Assembly (NCBI RefSeq): GCF_900187115.1
Contig: NZ_LT906455.1
Location: forward strand, 868,001-932,000
Direction: 5' to 3'
Length of the DNA: 64,000 nucleotides
Source: Aliarcobacter butzleri
GTDB taxonomy: Bacteria > Campylobacterota > Campylobacteria > Campylobacterales > Arcobacteraceae
Shown: positions 44,091 to 51,628 of the stretch, piece by piece
How positions within the stretch are numbered: position 1 is the first letter of the stretch
How the letters are laid out: each line of letters opens with the position of its first letter
Made by a program: the position numbers and the translations under genes
Notes under the pieces: model-generated
What the model saw: the letters and a program-made list of their open reading frames with translations, nothing else
Told to the model about the DNA's origin: nothing
Database searches by the model: none

Positions 44091-45806
44091 ATGGAAAATA
44101 TTATGATAAATGAAAACAATAAAAAAAATATAGAAACTTTTGATGAACTTACTAATTTAAGTGATTACTCTTTTATAGAAAACCTAAATAGCGACCCTGA
44201 TGCAAAACACAATGGAGATAACAAATTTCCAAGAGAGGTTTTTAGTGGACATTATGTTCCTGTAAGTCCAACTGCTATTAAAGAGCCAATATATATTTCT
44301 CATAGCATTAACTTTTTTAAAGAGTTAGGCTTTAGTGAGAACTTACTAAAATCAGATGATTTTATCAAACTCTTTTCAGGAGATATGTCAAATATTTCTA
44401 ATTTAAAGCAAAATATAGGTTGGGCAACAGGATATGCGCTTTCTATTTATGGAACAGAATATTATGCTCAATGTCCTTTTCAAACTGGAAATGGCTATGG
44501 AGATGGTAGAGCAATCTCAGTTTTAGAAGCAGTAATAAATGGTAAAAGATGGGAATTTCAACTAAAAGGTGCAGGAAGAACGCCATATTGTAGAGGTGCA
44601 GATGGAAGAGCTGTTTTAAGATCAAGTGTAAGAGAATTTTTGGCTCAAGAACATATAAACGTACTTGGAATTCCTACTTCAAGATCTTTAACTCTATTTA
44701 CTTCTAAAAAAGAGCAGGTGACTAGACCTTGGTTCAATGAGAATTCTTACTCAAAAGACCCTGAAGTTATGATAGAAGAAGATGTTGCGATTACAACAAG
44801 GGTTGCCTCTTCTTTTTTAAGAGTTGGACAAATAGAACTTTTTGGAAGACGAGCTAGAAAAAATGAACATAAAAATGCTTTAAAAGAGTTAGAAATGATT
44901 GTTTTACACTTAATTGATAGAGAATATAGTGAAGTAATCAATCAAGATTTAACTTTAGAAAAAAAGATAATATTACTAGCAAATGAGTTTCAAAATCGTC
45001 TCACATCTTTAGTAGCAGATTGGATAAGAGTTGGATATTGTCAAGGAAATTTCAACAGTGATAACTGTGCAGCTGGTGGTTTTACACTTGATTATGGACC
45101 ATTTGGATTTATAGAGATGTTTGAGCCAAAATATCAATCTTGGACTGGTGGAGGAATGCACTTTTCATTTTTTAATCAACCAGTTGCAGCTTTTAAAAAC
45201 TTCAAATCATTTTGTAGTGCTTTAAAACCACTACTTAGTTCAAATAAAGAAACTTTAGAAGAACTTGAAAAAATCGAAAATAACTTTAGCAAAGTTATGC
45301 AAGAAAAGATGCAAAATATGTGGATTAAAAAACTTGGACTTGATAAGTTTGATGTTGAACTATTTGAAGAACTAATAAATCTTATGATAGATACAAAAGT
45401 TGACTATACAATATTTTTTAGAGAGTTATCAAATATTCCCCATAATTTGAGTAACCTTGAAAAAAGTTTTTATGGAAATTTGAAAGATGAAAATATCAAA
45501 CTAAGATGGAATAGTTGGCTAGAAAAGTGGAAATTACTTATAAATGTAAATGATGAAGAATCAAAACAAAAACTATCAAAGCAAATGAAACTAACTAATC
45601 CAAAATATACTTTAAGAGAATGGCATCTTGTTTGGGCATATCAAGAAGCAGAGAATGGAAACTATGAACCAGTAAATGAACTACAAGAGATAATGACAAA
45701 ACCATATGAAGAGCAAACAAAAGAGATAGAAGAGAAATACTATACTAAAAAACCAACAGATTTTTTTGGAATAGCTGGAATTTCTCATGTTAGTTGTTCG
45801 TCGTAG
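44091..45806 (+). CDS. selO: Protein adenylyltransferase SelO (YdiU/UPF0061)
   Basis: 571 residues with the pseudokinase-like SelO fold: [38 protein letters not shown] with the inverted kinase elements, [19 protein letters not shown] (metal and nucleotide site) and [12 protein letters not shown]. It transfers AMP from ATP to Ser, Thr or Tyr residues of protein targets. The C-terminus is SCSS, the cysteine version of the selenocysteine tail. An ATG at 44091 is the first in-frame start; ATG 44103 is the alternative. Its last 73 bases recur downstream at 47819. Confidence 0.93.
   Translation: MENIMINENNKKNIETFDELTNLSDYSFIENLNSDPDAKHNGDNKFPREVFSGHYVPVSPTAIKEPIYISHSINFFKELGFSENLLKSDDFIKLFSGDMSNISNLKQNIGWATGYALSIYGTEYYAQCPFQTGNGYGDGRAISVLEAVINGKRWEFQLKGAGRTPYCRGADGRAVLRSSVREFLAQEHINVLGIPTSRSLTLFTSKKEQVTRPWFNENSYSKDPEVMIEEDVAITTRVASSFLRVGQIELFGRRARKNEHKNALKELEMIVLHLIDREYSEVINQDLTLEKKIILLANEFQNRLTSLVADWIRVGYCQGNFNSDNCAAGGFTLDYGPFGFIEMFEPKYQSWTGGGMHFSFFNQPVAAFKNFKSFCSALKPLLSSNKETLEELEKIENNFSKVMQEKMQNMWIKKLGLDKFDVELFEELINLMIDTKVDYTIFFRELSNIPHNLSNLEKSFYGNLKDENIKLRWNSWLEKWKLLINVNDEESKQKLSKQMKLTNPKYTLREWHLVWAYQEAENGNYEPVNELQEIMTKPYEEQTKEIEEKYYTKKPTDFFGIAGISHVSCSS
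45734..45806 (+). repeat. selO 3'-end repeat, copy 1 (inside selO)
   Basis: The final 73 bases of selO, including its TAG stop, recur at 47819-47890 in the same direction. By eye alignment 69 of 73 positions agree; the differences are three substitutions and one single-base deletion in the second copy. This is the intact copy. Confidence 0.85.
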
Positions 45807-45835
45807 GGAAATATAGATTTTAAATAACCATTCAG

Positions 45836-45869
45836 GGGACAATCCACAAACGATTGTTTGTTCCCTTTT
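45836..45869 (+). terminator. Terminator-like hairpin behind selO
   Basis: ACAAAC and GTTTGT form a stem around GATT, extended by an outer GGGA/TCCC pair with a six-base bulge, and TTTT follows. It can terminate selO. The sequence AGGGGACAATCC also recalls ends of REP-associated elements, but there is no second copy in the window. Confidence 0.4.
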
Positions 45870-46017
45870 AGTTTAGATGGATAATAGTAAATAAAGCCAA
45901 TAATTTTCAAATTGTTGACTTATAGCTTTTTTAATAATTGGTTGTATTTCTTTCAGCTGTTAATAATATTCTTTCTCATCTAATACCTGTCACGTAAATA
46001 GTTTTTTTATGGTGATT

Positions 46018-46024
46018 GTTATGC
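46018..46024 (-). other. R''-like half site at the end of the cupin gene
   Basis: On the minus strand GCATAAC holds the cupin stop codon TAA, followed by AATCA exactly as after the GTATAAC of the attC-like site at 46376-46443. Integron cassettes often have the stop inside this R'' box (consensus RYYYAAC; one mismatch here). I find no good matching R' box within normal attC length, so only a half site is supported. Confidence 0.35.
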
Positions 46025-46360
46025 AATTACTCGATCTCCGTGACTGGGTGGTGTTGATACAACAAGAAATACTAAGTCTTCAGTCTGATGATTACTTAAT
46101 TGATGTGGTATTCCTGCTGGTACATGAATACCACTTCCCGCTGTCATTTGATATATATTACCATCAACTTCCATTGTCGCTATACCAGAAAGCACATAAA
46201 AAAACTGTTCCGAACGTTCATGATAATGTCTAACCTCAGAGCAACCATGCGGAACTCTTTCTTGTATTACACTAAGACTAGAGCTTTTAGCTAAATGCCA
46301 ACCATCGCACTTTTCGCCCCAAAAATAGTGTTCTGCATTTTTGATAGATACTAATGCCAC
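46019..46360 (-). CDS. Small cupin-domain protein, probably acquired
   Basis: 113 residues, a single cupin beta-barrel: VRHYHERSEQFFYVLSG (the HxH..E metal motif), GSGIHVPAGIPHQLSNH (second motif with His). GTG start with AGGAGG upstream. Cupins of this size bind a metal and often a sugar or carboxylate; no reaction is predictable. I count about 39 % GC (132 of 340 bases), against about 20 % in two 60-base lines of the neighbouring 261-residue gene, so it comes from another source. Its stop codon lies in an integron-like GCATAAC box. Confidence 0.75.
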   Translation of the reverse strand: MALVSIKNAEHYFWGEKCDGWHLAKSSSLSVIQERVPHGCSEVRHYHERSEQFFYVLSGIATMEVDGNIYQMTAGSGIHVPAGIPHQLSNHQTEDLVFLVVSTPPSHGDRVIA

Positions 46361-46375
46361 TTAACCCTCCTGAAG

Positions 46376-46443
46376 GTATAACATTTAAAATTAGCCAATG
46401 AATTCTTCTCAGGGTAATTTATTGGCTCTACTGATTGTTATAC
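46376..46443 (-). repeat. attC-like recombination site (candidate)
   Basis: A 68-base imperfect palindrome. Outer arms GTATAACA (46376-46383) and TGTTATAC (46436-46443) pair perfectly over 8 bp; an unpaired 9/8-base spacer follows; inner arms 46393-46404 and 46416-46427 pair over 12 positions with one G-T; an 11-base loop closes it. R box, unpaired spacer, L box, loop is the integron attC plan. Each R box deviates from consensus at one position. The stop codon of the upstream minus-strand gene is inside the first box, and the cupin start lies 16 bases past the last. Confidence 0.5.
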
Positions 46444-46782
46444 TTTTTTATTTTTATTTACGATTTGACTTATTCTTGATTGACTTAAATTAGTCGCATC
46501 TGCCACTTCTTGTTGTGTATGGCTATCTTTACATAGTTCGACAATTGCACTATCTCGTTCTTGATTATTGCTAAAAATTGGAACAGAGATATTTCTTTGG
46601 GTTTTAACTCCATTAGTATAGTTGGTTTGTTGTAATAATGTATTATTTGTTGTTACGATTGTAGTTTTAATTTTATTTTCTTCTTTTATTTGTACAATTT
46701 TTTTAATTTCTGGATTATGAATTGTTAATTCATTACCTATATTAGATTCAACAATTTCACCTTTTATAATTTCATTTTTCAT
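46438..46782 (-). CDS. Hypothetical protein with C-terminal helix-turn-helix
   Basis: 114 residues from ATG 46782; GGAG lies 12 bases upstream, and a TTG at 46800 that contains the GGAG is less likely. The first 75 residues are Asn/Thr/Ile-rich with no known fold. The C-terminal part (SAIVELCKDSHTQQEVADAT then NLSQSRISQIVNK) is a clear helix-turn-helix of the phage/Xre or sigma-like sort. It lies 33 bases downstream of the 261-residue gene, and its stop sits inside the attC-like R'' box. Confidence 0.6.
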   Translation of the reverse strand: MKNEIIKGEIVESNIGNELTIHNPEIKKIVQIKEENKIKTTIVTTNNTLLQQTNYTNGVKTQRNISVPIFSNNQERDSAIVELCKDSHTQQEVADATNLSQSRISQIVNKNKKV

Positions 46783-46815
46783 TTTGATATTTCTCTCCAA
46801 TGTTTTGTTAGATAT

Positions 46816-47601
46816 TTACATATAGAGCATTTGAAAATTTGTTTGTTCTTGTTCTATATCTTTGATAAATTTATTCAAAATATAATCATTCAATACTCTT
46901 GAAATGTTATTTTTCGTATTTAAAAAGAACTTTTCTATCTCATCTGTATTTGCTGTTTTAAAATCAATTTTACTTTGATTCGTTATTTCTTTAGAAAATA
47001 TAGAATATAATTCAGTAAGTTCTTTGGTATTAAAAGTCAATATTTCTCTATTATTAGCATTATATACAAAAAACAATAATTGTATATTTGTGTCCTGTAG
47101 ATTTTTAATAAAATCTTCTGATAATAAACTATTAAATGAATCTCCATTTGTACCACCAGCTTTTATCATACTATCAATAAGATTTTTTAAATTTATATGT
47201 TTGTTGTAATTTGTAATATTTCCATTTTCATCACATACTATACTTGGTTCAGATGTATTTGAATTTACTAATACTTGTTCATTCCTTAATTTACTGTAAT
47301 CATCAACCAAATTATAACAATATTCAATTGGTATATTACATTTTCTTAATATCATATTAATAATATGTTGTCGTTGATTATAACTTCTAAATATTTTATT
47401 ATCATCAGTAACTTTTATTTCTAAAATTAATAATGAAGACTCATTAATTCTTTTAATTAAATCAAAGCACTTACTAGTATCTAATTTATTAAATGCTTGT
47501 TTCCGCTCATTTGGAGTATATGCTCGTTCAAAAGTATTTTCTAAATAAGCGTCTAATGTACTTGCAAGAGTAGTTGTATAGTTTCTTTCTTCTAAAGACA
47601 T
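46816..47601 (-). CDS. Hypothetical protein, 261 residues, island gene
   Basis: A soluble, Asn/Lys/Ile-rich protein with no signal peptide, membrane segment or motif I can name. Very low GC even for this window (about 20 % in two 60-base lines counted). ATG 47601 has an AAAGGA ribosome site and a minus-strand TATAAT at 47643-47648. Upstream, GTTAGAT at 47633-47639 (minus strand) fits the integron GTTRRRY core, and ATCTAAC follows its stop codon. The HTH gene downstream is probably its operon partner. Confidence 0.5.
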   Translation of the reverse strand: MSLEERNYTTTLASTLDAYLENTFERAYTPNERKQAFNKLDTSKCFDLIKRINESSLLILEIKVTDDNKIFRSYNQRQHIINMILRKCNIPIEYCYNLVDDYSKLRNEQVLVNSNTSEPSIVCDENGNITNYNKHINLKNLIDSMIKAGGTNGDSFNSLLSEDFIKNLQDTNIQLLFFVYNANNREILTFNTKELTELYSIFSKEITNQSKIDFKTANTDEIEKFFLNTKNNISRVLNDYILNKFIKDIEQEQTNFQMLYM

Positions 47602-47642
47602 TATCGTAATCCTTTGTATTATTTTATTCTATATCTAACTAT

Positions 47643-47648
47643 ATTATA
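47643..47648 (-). promoter_or_regulatory. -10 box for the 261-residue/HTH gene pair
   Basis: On the minus strand TATAAT lies about 42 bases before the ATG at 47601, in a GTATATAATATAG context. No -35 box is evident. Confidence 0.45.
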
Positions 47649-47818
47649 TACAAGATAGTCTGAAAATCAATAAATAACATACATTAAAAGTGTCGGTATA
47701 TTAAGACAACGATAAACACTTTAAATAAGAGAATTCTTAAATATATCATTAAAATATACAAGCTTTAAGAGATAAACAAAAAAATATATTTCAGTAGGTC
47801 TTACGATAGATGAAGTAA

Positions 47819-47890
47819 GAAATATTATACTAAAAAACAACAGATTTTTTTGGAGTAGCTGGAATTTCTCATGTAAGTTGTTCGTCGTAG
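47819..47890 (+). pseudogene. selO 3'-end remnant, copy 2
   Basis: 72 bases matching the selO end at 45734-45806, same orientation, with three substitutions and a one-base deletion that breaks the frame. The remnant includes the terminal TCGTCGTAG but no upstream selO sequence of significance. It marks a duplication of the selO end across the 2-kb insert. Confidence 0.8.
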
Positions 47891-47907
47891 AGGAGATTTA
47901 ACTCATA

Positions 47908-47933
47908 CATTCCCAAGCTAAAGCTTGGGAATG
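47908..47933. repeat. Perfect 12-bp palindrome, isolated
   Basis: CATTCCCAAGCT and its complement with two bases between. It stands 17 bases after the selO remnant and 15 before the stop of the coiled-coil gene. For that gene (minus strand) a T run lies before, not after, the hairpin, so it is a poor terminator. Hairpins of this kind are also found at IS200/IS605 ends and in attC sites; ATTTAAC at 47896-47902 (GTTAAAT on the minus strand) fits the integron core. Confidence 0.5.
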
Positions 47934-47948
47934 AAAAAAACTTATATT

Positions 47949-48455
47949 TTATTTTATAAATTCTATAATATCTTTAAAATAAGTCCCCAGTGCCGCACCT
48001 AAAATAAGAGTTACTAGCCATGTTCCTAAGGAAACTAGTTGCCTTAATCTTTTACCTTTATTTTCTTGTTCAATTAACTCATGTTTTAATGCTTCTTCCA
48101 TTTCAACCTTAAATGCTTCAAAGGCTTCTTTATTTGTATTAGCTAATGTTTGATATCTATCCGCTAACTTCTTTTTTTCTGAAATAGTATCTATTAAATC
48201 ATTTAATTGTTTATCTTGAGAATAAAGATCATCTTGTATATCTCGAATTATATTTGAAGCTGCTTCAATATGTTTCTTTGCAGCTTCAACTCTATTTTTA
48301 GCGGCTAATTCATCTTGGCTAGAAGGAAAGAATTCTTTTAAATACTTACCAGTTGCACCTTTTGTAATATTTTTTATTTCTTCATCAGTATAAAGTTTTC
48401 CATTAATACTTCTTACTATTTCTAAAACAATACTACTAAATAAATCTAAAGACAT
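47949..48455 (-). CDS. Coiled-coil protein with C-terminal membrane anchor
   Basis: 168 residues from ATG 48455, preceded by AAAGG; an upstream in-frame extension runs into the guaA-proximal hairpin and is unlikely. Helical throughout, with a long coiled coil (about 55-130: NRVEAAKKHIEAASNIIRDI, then EKKKLADRYQTLANTNKEAF) and one helix at about 145-163 (GTWLVTLILGAALGTYF). The N-terminus would be cytoplasmic (tail-anchored). No family recognised. It lies between the large hairpin and the selO remnant, so it may belong to the same island. Confidence 0.6.
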   Translation of the reverse strand: MSLDLFSSIVLEIVRSINGKLYTDEEIKNITKGATGKYLKEFFPSSQDELAAKNRVEAAKKHIEAASNIIRDIQDDLYSQDKQLNDLIDTISEKKKLADRYQTLANTNKEAFEAFKVEMEEALKHELIEQENKGKRLRQLVSLGTWLVTLILGAALGTYFKDIIEFIK

Positions 48456-48472
48456 TAAATAACCTTTGATAA

Positions 48473-48578
48473 AATTTCTAACAAGTTTTATGTAGATTTT
48501 ATCAAAGTTTGGCAAAGGTGTGCTCCAAGTACATCGAGCCAAACTTTGGTGAAAGATGCGTGGAAAGTGTTAGAAATT
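48473..48578 (-). repeat. 106-base long imperfect hairpin behind guaA
   Basis: Two 41-base arms (48473-48513 and 48538-48578) with a 24-base loop. The outer 11 bp (AATTTCTAACA) and inner 11 bp (CAAAGTTTGGC) pair perfectly; between them most positions pair if G-T is allowed. The right arm includes the first two bases of the guaA stop codon. TTCTAAC/GTTAGAA at the outer ends resemble attC R boxes with one mismatch each. Base composition is richer in GC than the flanks. Confidence 0.7.
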
Positions 48579-50112
48579 ATTCCCACTCGATAGTTGCTGG
48601 TGGTTTTGATGAAATATCATACACTACTCTGTTGATTCCATCAACTTCGTTGATGATTCTTCTTGAGATAGTTTCAAGTATTTCATGTGGAATATGTGCA
48701 AAAGTTGCTGTCATACCATCTGTTGCATCTACTATTCTTACACAAACTGTATTATCATAAGTTCTATTATCACCCATAACACCAACAGATTTTACATTTA
48801 ATAATACTGTAAATGCTTGCCAAGTTTTATCATAATATCCAGTTGAATGTAATACATCAAGCATGATAACATCAGCTTTTCTTAAAAGTTCTAAATCAGG
48901 TTTATTTACTTCACCCATAATTCTAATAGCAAGACCAGGACCAGGGAATGGATGTCTGCTTATCATACTTTTTGGAAGACCAAGTTCTAATCCTAAAGCT
49001 CTAACTTCATCTTTGAAGATTTCTCTTAGAGGTTCAATTAGTTCAAATTTCATCCAATCAGGAAGACCACCAACATTATGGTGAGATTTGATAGTTTTAC
49101 TTGGACCTTTTACAGAAACTGATTCGATAACATCTGTATATAAAGTTCCTTGTGCTAAAAACTCAATTCCAGAGTGTTTTTTTGCTTCTACATCAAATAC
49201 TTCGATAAATGTTTCACCAATGATTTTTCTTTTTTTCTCTGGGTCTGTAACACCAGCTAGTTTTGATAAGAAAGTTTCACTTGCATCAACTGTGATTAGA
49301 TTTACACCTCTGCTTTTGAACATAGTTTCAACTTGTTCTCTTTCATTTGCTCTTAAAAGTCCATTATCTACAAATACAGGAATTACTTGTTCTCCAATAG
49401 CTTCAGCTAATAAAGTTGCTACAACTGAGCTATCAACTCCACCTGAAACTGCACATAATACTTTTTTATTTCCAACTTTATCTTGGATTTGTTTTATTTG
49501 CTCTTTTGCAAAACTTCCCATATTCCAAGTAGATTCACAACCACAAATATGTTTAGCAAAGTTTTTAAGAAGTTTGCTTCCTTCTTGTGAGTGATAAACT
49601 TCTGGGTGAAATTGAAATGCATAAATATTTCTATTTATATCTGCAATAGCTGCAAATGGAGAATTTTCACTTGTTGCGATTTTTTCAAATCCAGCAGGGA
49701 TATTTTCAACTCTATCTCCGTGGCTCATCCAAACAATTTGACCATCTTGTGTATCTTTGAAAATTGGATTTTCAACTTCAAATTGTAATTTAGCTTTTCC
49801 ATATTCGTGATGACTTGCTGGAATTACACTTCCACCAAAATGTTGAGAGATTAGTTGCATTCCATAACAAATACCTAAAATTGGAAGACCCAATTCAAAT
49901 ATTGTAGTATCTGGATGATAAGCATCAACAGCATAAACAGATGCTGGTCCACCTGATAGAATAATTCCTTTTGGAGTTCTAGCTACTATATCTCCAATAG
50001 GTTCATTATAAGGAACTATTTCAGAGTAAACACCTGCTTCTCTAAGTTTTCTAGCAATGATTTGAGTATATTGACTACCGAAATCTAAAACTACTATTGG
50101 TACATGTTTCAT
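48577..50112 (-). CDS. guaA: GMP synthase (glutamine-hydrolysing)
   Basis: 511 residues, complete. The class I amidotransferase domain (1-190) has the nucleophile Cys in LGICYGMQL and His/Glu in FQFHPEVYH. The ATP-pyrophosphatase domain carries SGGVDSSVV near residue 224, and the C-terminal dimerisation domain ends in TIEWE. It makes GMP from XMP. The stop is immediately followed by the large hairpin. Confidence 0.97.
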   Translation of the reverse strand: MKHVPIVVLDFGSQYTQIIARKLREAGVYSEIVPYNEPIGDIVARTPKGIILSGGPASVYAVDAYHPDTTIFELGLPILGICYGMQLISQHFGGSVIPASHHEYGKAKLQFEVENPIFKDTQDGQIVWMSHGDRVENIPAGFEKIATSENSPFAAIADINRNIYAFQFHPEVYHSQEGSKLLKNFAKHICGCESTWNMGSFAKEQIKQIQDKVGNKKVLCAVSGGVDSSVVATLLAEAIGEQVIPVFVDNGLLRANEREQVETMFKSRGVNLITVDASETFLSKLAGVTDPEKKRKIIGETFIEVFDVEAKKHSGIEFLAQGTLYTDVIESVSVKGPSKTIKSHHNVGGLPDWMKFELIEPLREIFKDEVRALGLELGLPKSMISRHPFPGPGLAIRIMGEVNKPDLELLRKADVIMLDVLHSTGYYDKTWQAFTVLLNVKSVGVMGDNRTYDNTVCVRIVDATDGMTATFAHIPHEILETISRRIINEVDGINRVVYDISSKPPATIEWE

Positions 50113-50176
50113 ATGATATTTTCCTTTTTTGTGTTTAACTCTTAATTTTTAATCGTAAATTTTATCTAAACTCGTT

Positions 50177-51628
50177 TTAATCTTCTTTTATAAAGTGAGC
50201 GCCAAGCGATTTTTTTCTATTCAAAGCAGCTTTTAAAATAGATTTTGCTGTTAAAAGTCTAAGATATAATAGCCGTCCAACATCTTTTTTTAGATACTCT
50301 TCAATTTTTTCTAAAGATTTTTTAAGTTCACTAGGAATTCTTACAATTCCTGCATTTACCCACATGATTTTTCTTAAATCATCTTTTATATCTTTGTCTA
50401 TTTCTTTATTTCTAACAAAGTTTATGATAGGTTTATCATAATTTGAAGGATTGATTTTAAAGTTTTCTTTCATTGAAGTTTCAACAGCAATTTCAGAAAA
50501 AACTAAACCTTCTAAAAGTGAATTTGAAGCCAATCTATTTGCTCCATGAACTCCTGTACAAGCAAGTTCACCTATTGCATAAAGATTTTTCATTCCTTTT
50601 ATTTTTGCATTTAGTTCTGTTTCAACTCCACCCATAGAGTAGTGGAAAGCTGGACTTATAGGAACTCTTTCAAAAGGAAGTTCATAACCTAAATCTTTTA
50701 AGTTTGCATAAATATTTGGAAATCTTTGTTTAAATGCTTTTTTCTCAAAAGTTCCAAAAGATAAAAATATTTTTAATCCAGTTTTTTTATGATAATCAAA
50801 AATAGAACGGCTAACTACATCTCTAGGAGCAAGTTCACCATCTTTATGATAATCAAATAAAAATCTATATCCGTTTTCATCTACAATATGCGCGCCTTCA
50901 CCTCTTAAAGCTTCACTTAAAAGAGGTTTTCGTGCAAAAGATGTTCCTTTTACAACTGTTGGGTGAAATTGCATCATCTCCATATCTTTTAATGGAAGAT
51001 TTTTTTCAGAAATAATTCCTTGTACTTCACCTGCATTTGCTGTTGAATTTGTATGATATTTGTAGATAGAACCAACTCCACCACTTGCAAGTATTGTTGT
51101 ATGTGCGAAAGCAACTTTTTGTTCAGTTTCACTTACAAAATATTGAACACCATAACAAATGTCATCTTTTATTAGTAAATCACAAACAACAGCTTGAGTT
51201 ACAATCTCATGTTTGCAATGTTCAAGTAAAAAGATATGAATCATTCTTCCAGTTGCATCACCATCAGCATGTAAAATACGATTTCTACTATGAGCAGCTT
51301 CTTTTGTATAAGCTAGTTTTCCTTCATTGTTTAAATCAAATTTCATTCCATCATGGATTAAATTTTTGATTGTAGAAATAGATTTATGACTTAAAAGCTC
51401 AACAGCTTCTTTGTCATTGTAGTTTACACCAGCTTCTAAAGTATCTTTTATGTGAGTTGGAATATCACTTTCATCAACTGCACTTGCTATTCCACCTTGA
51501 GCCCAAAAAGTATTACAATTCCAAGTAGACATTTTACAAAGAATTAAAACTCTTTTATCTTTAGGAATTAGTCTAGCTGCATTTAGTCCTGCAACTCCAG
51601 TTCCAACTATTATATAATCGTAAATCAT
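50177..51628 (-). CDS. nadB: L-aspartate oxidase
   Basis: 483 residues. The FAD-binding start is VGTGVAGLNAARLI; HSRNRILHADGDATG and LLSEALRGEGAHIVDENGYR match the active-site region shared with the succinate dehydrogenase flavoproteins, and FHYSMGGVETE and ACTGVHGANRLASNSL are typical of NadB. It oxidises aspartate to iminoaspartate for NAD synthesis. The ATG overlaps the stop of a small lipoprotein gene by four bases (ATGA). Slightly shorter C-terminus than E. coli NadB. Confidence 0.94.
   Translation of the reverse strand: MIYDYIIVGTGVAGLNAARLIPKDKRVLILCKMSTWNCNTFWAQGGIASAVDESDIPTHIKDTLEAGVNYNDKEAVELLSHKSISTIKNLIHDGMKFDLNNEGKLAYTKEAAHSRNRILHADGDATGRMIHIFLLEHCKHEIVTQAVVCDLLIKDDICYGVQYFVSETEQKVAFAHTTILASGGVGSIYKYHTNSTANAGEVQGIISEKNLPLKDMEMMQFHPTVVKGTSFARKPLLSEALRGEGAHIVDENGYRFLFDYHKDGELAPRDVVSRSIFDYHKKTGLKIFLSFGTFEKKAFKQRFPNIYANLKDLGYELPFERVPISPAFHYSMGGVETELNAKIKGMKNLYAIGELACTGVHGANRLASNSLLEGLVFSEIAVETSMKENFKINPSNYDKPIINFVRNKEIDKDIKDDLRKIMWVNAGIVRIPSELKKSLEKIEEYLKKDVGRLLYLRLLTAKSILKAALNRKKSLGAHFIKED

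Larger units (their letters stand above)
47602..47948. other. 347-base region without a gene
   Basis: It holds the promoter of the 261-residue gene (47643-47648, minus strand), a GTTAGAT core-like heptamer (47633-47639), a weak hairpin with AAAGTGT/ACACTTT arms near 47687-47725, the decayed selO tail (47819-47890) and a 12-bp perfect palindrome (47908-47933). I find no coding frame of useful length on either strand. Confidence 0.6.

Noticed and set aside
45836-45869. Possible REP/IS end because of AGGGGACAATCC behind selO
   Set aside because: Only one copy, no transposase, and the hairpin followed by TTTT is explained as a terminator.
46816-46835. ATCTAAC just behind the 261-residue gene as another attC R'' box
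   Set aside because: It matches the heptamer consensus, but there is no room for a full attC before the next gene and no matching palindrome, so chance is more likely.
47687-47725. AAAGTGT/ACACTTT inverted repeat as a further recombination site
   Set aside because: Only a 7-bp stem with a long loop in AT-rich DNA and no core heptamers at its ends.
49088-49594. 168-codon plus-strand frame opposite guaA
   Set aside because: Complete guaA with all motifs occupies the other strand; the product shows no domain and typical antisense composition.
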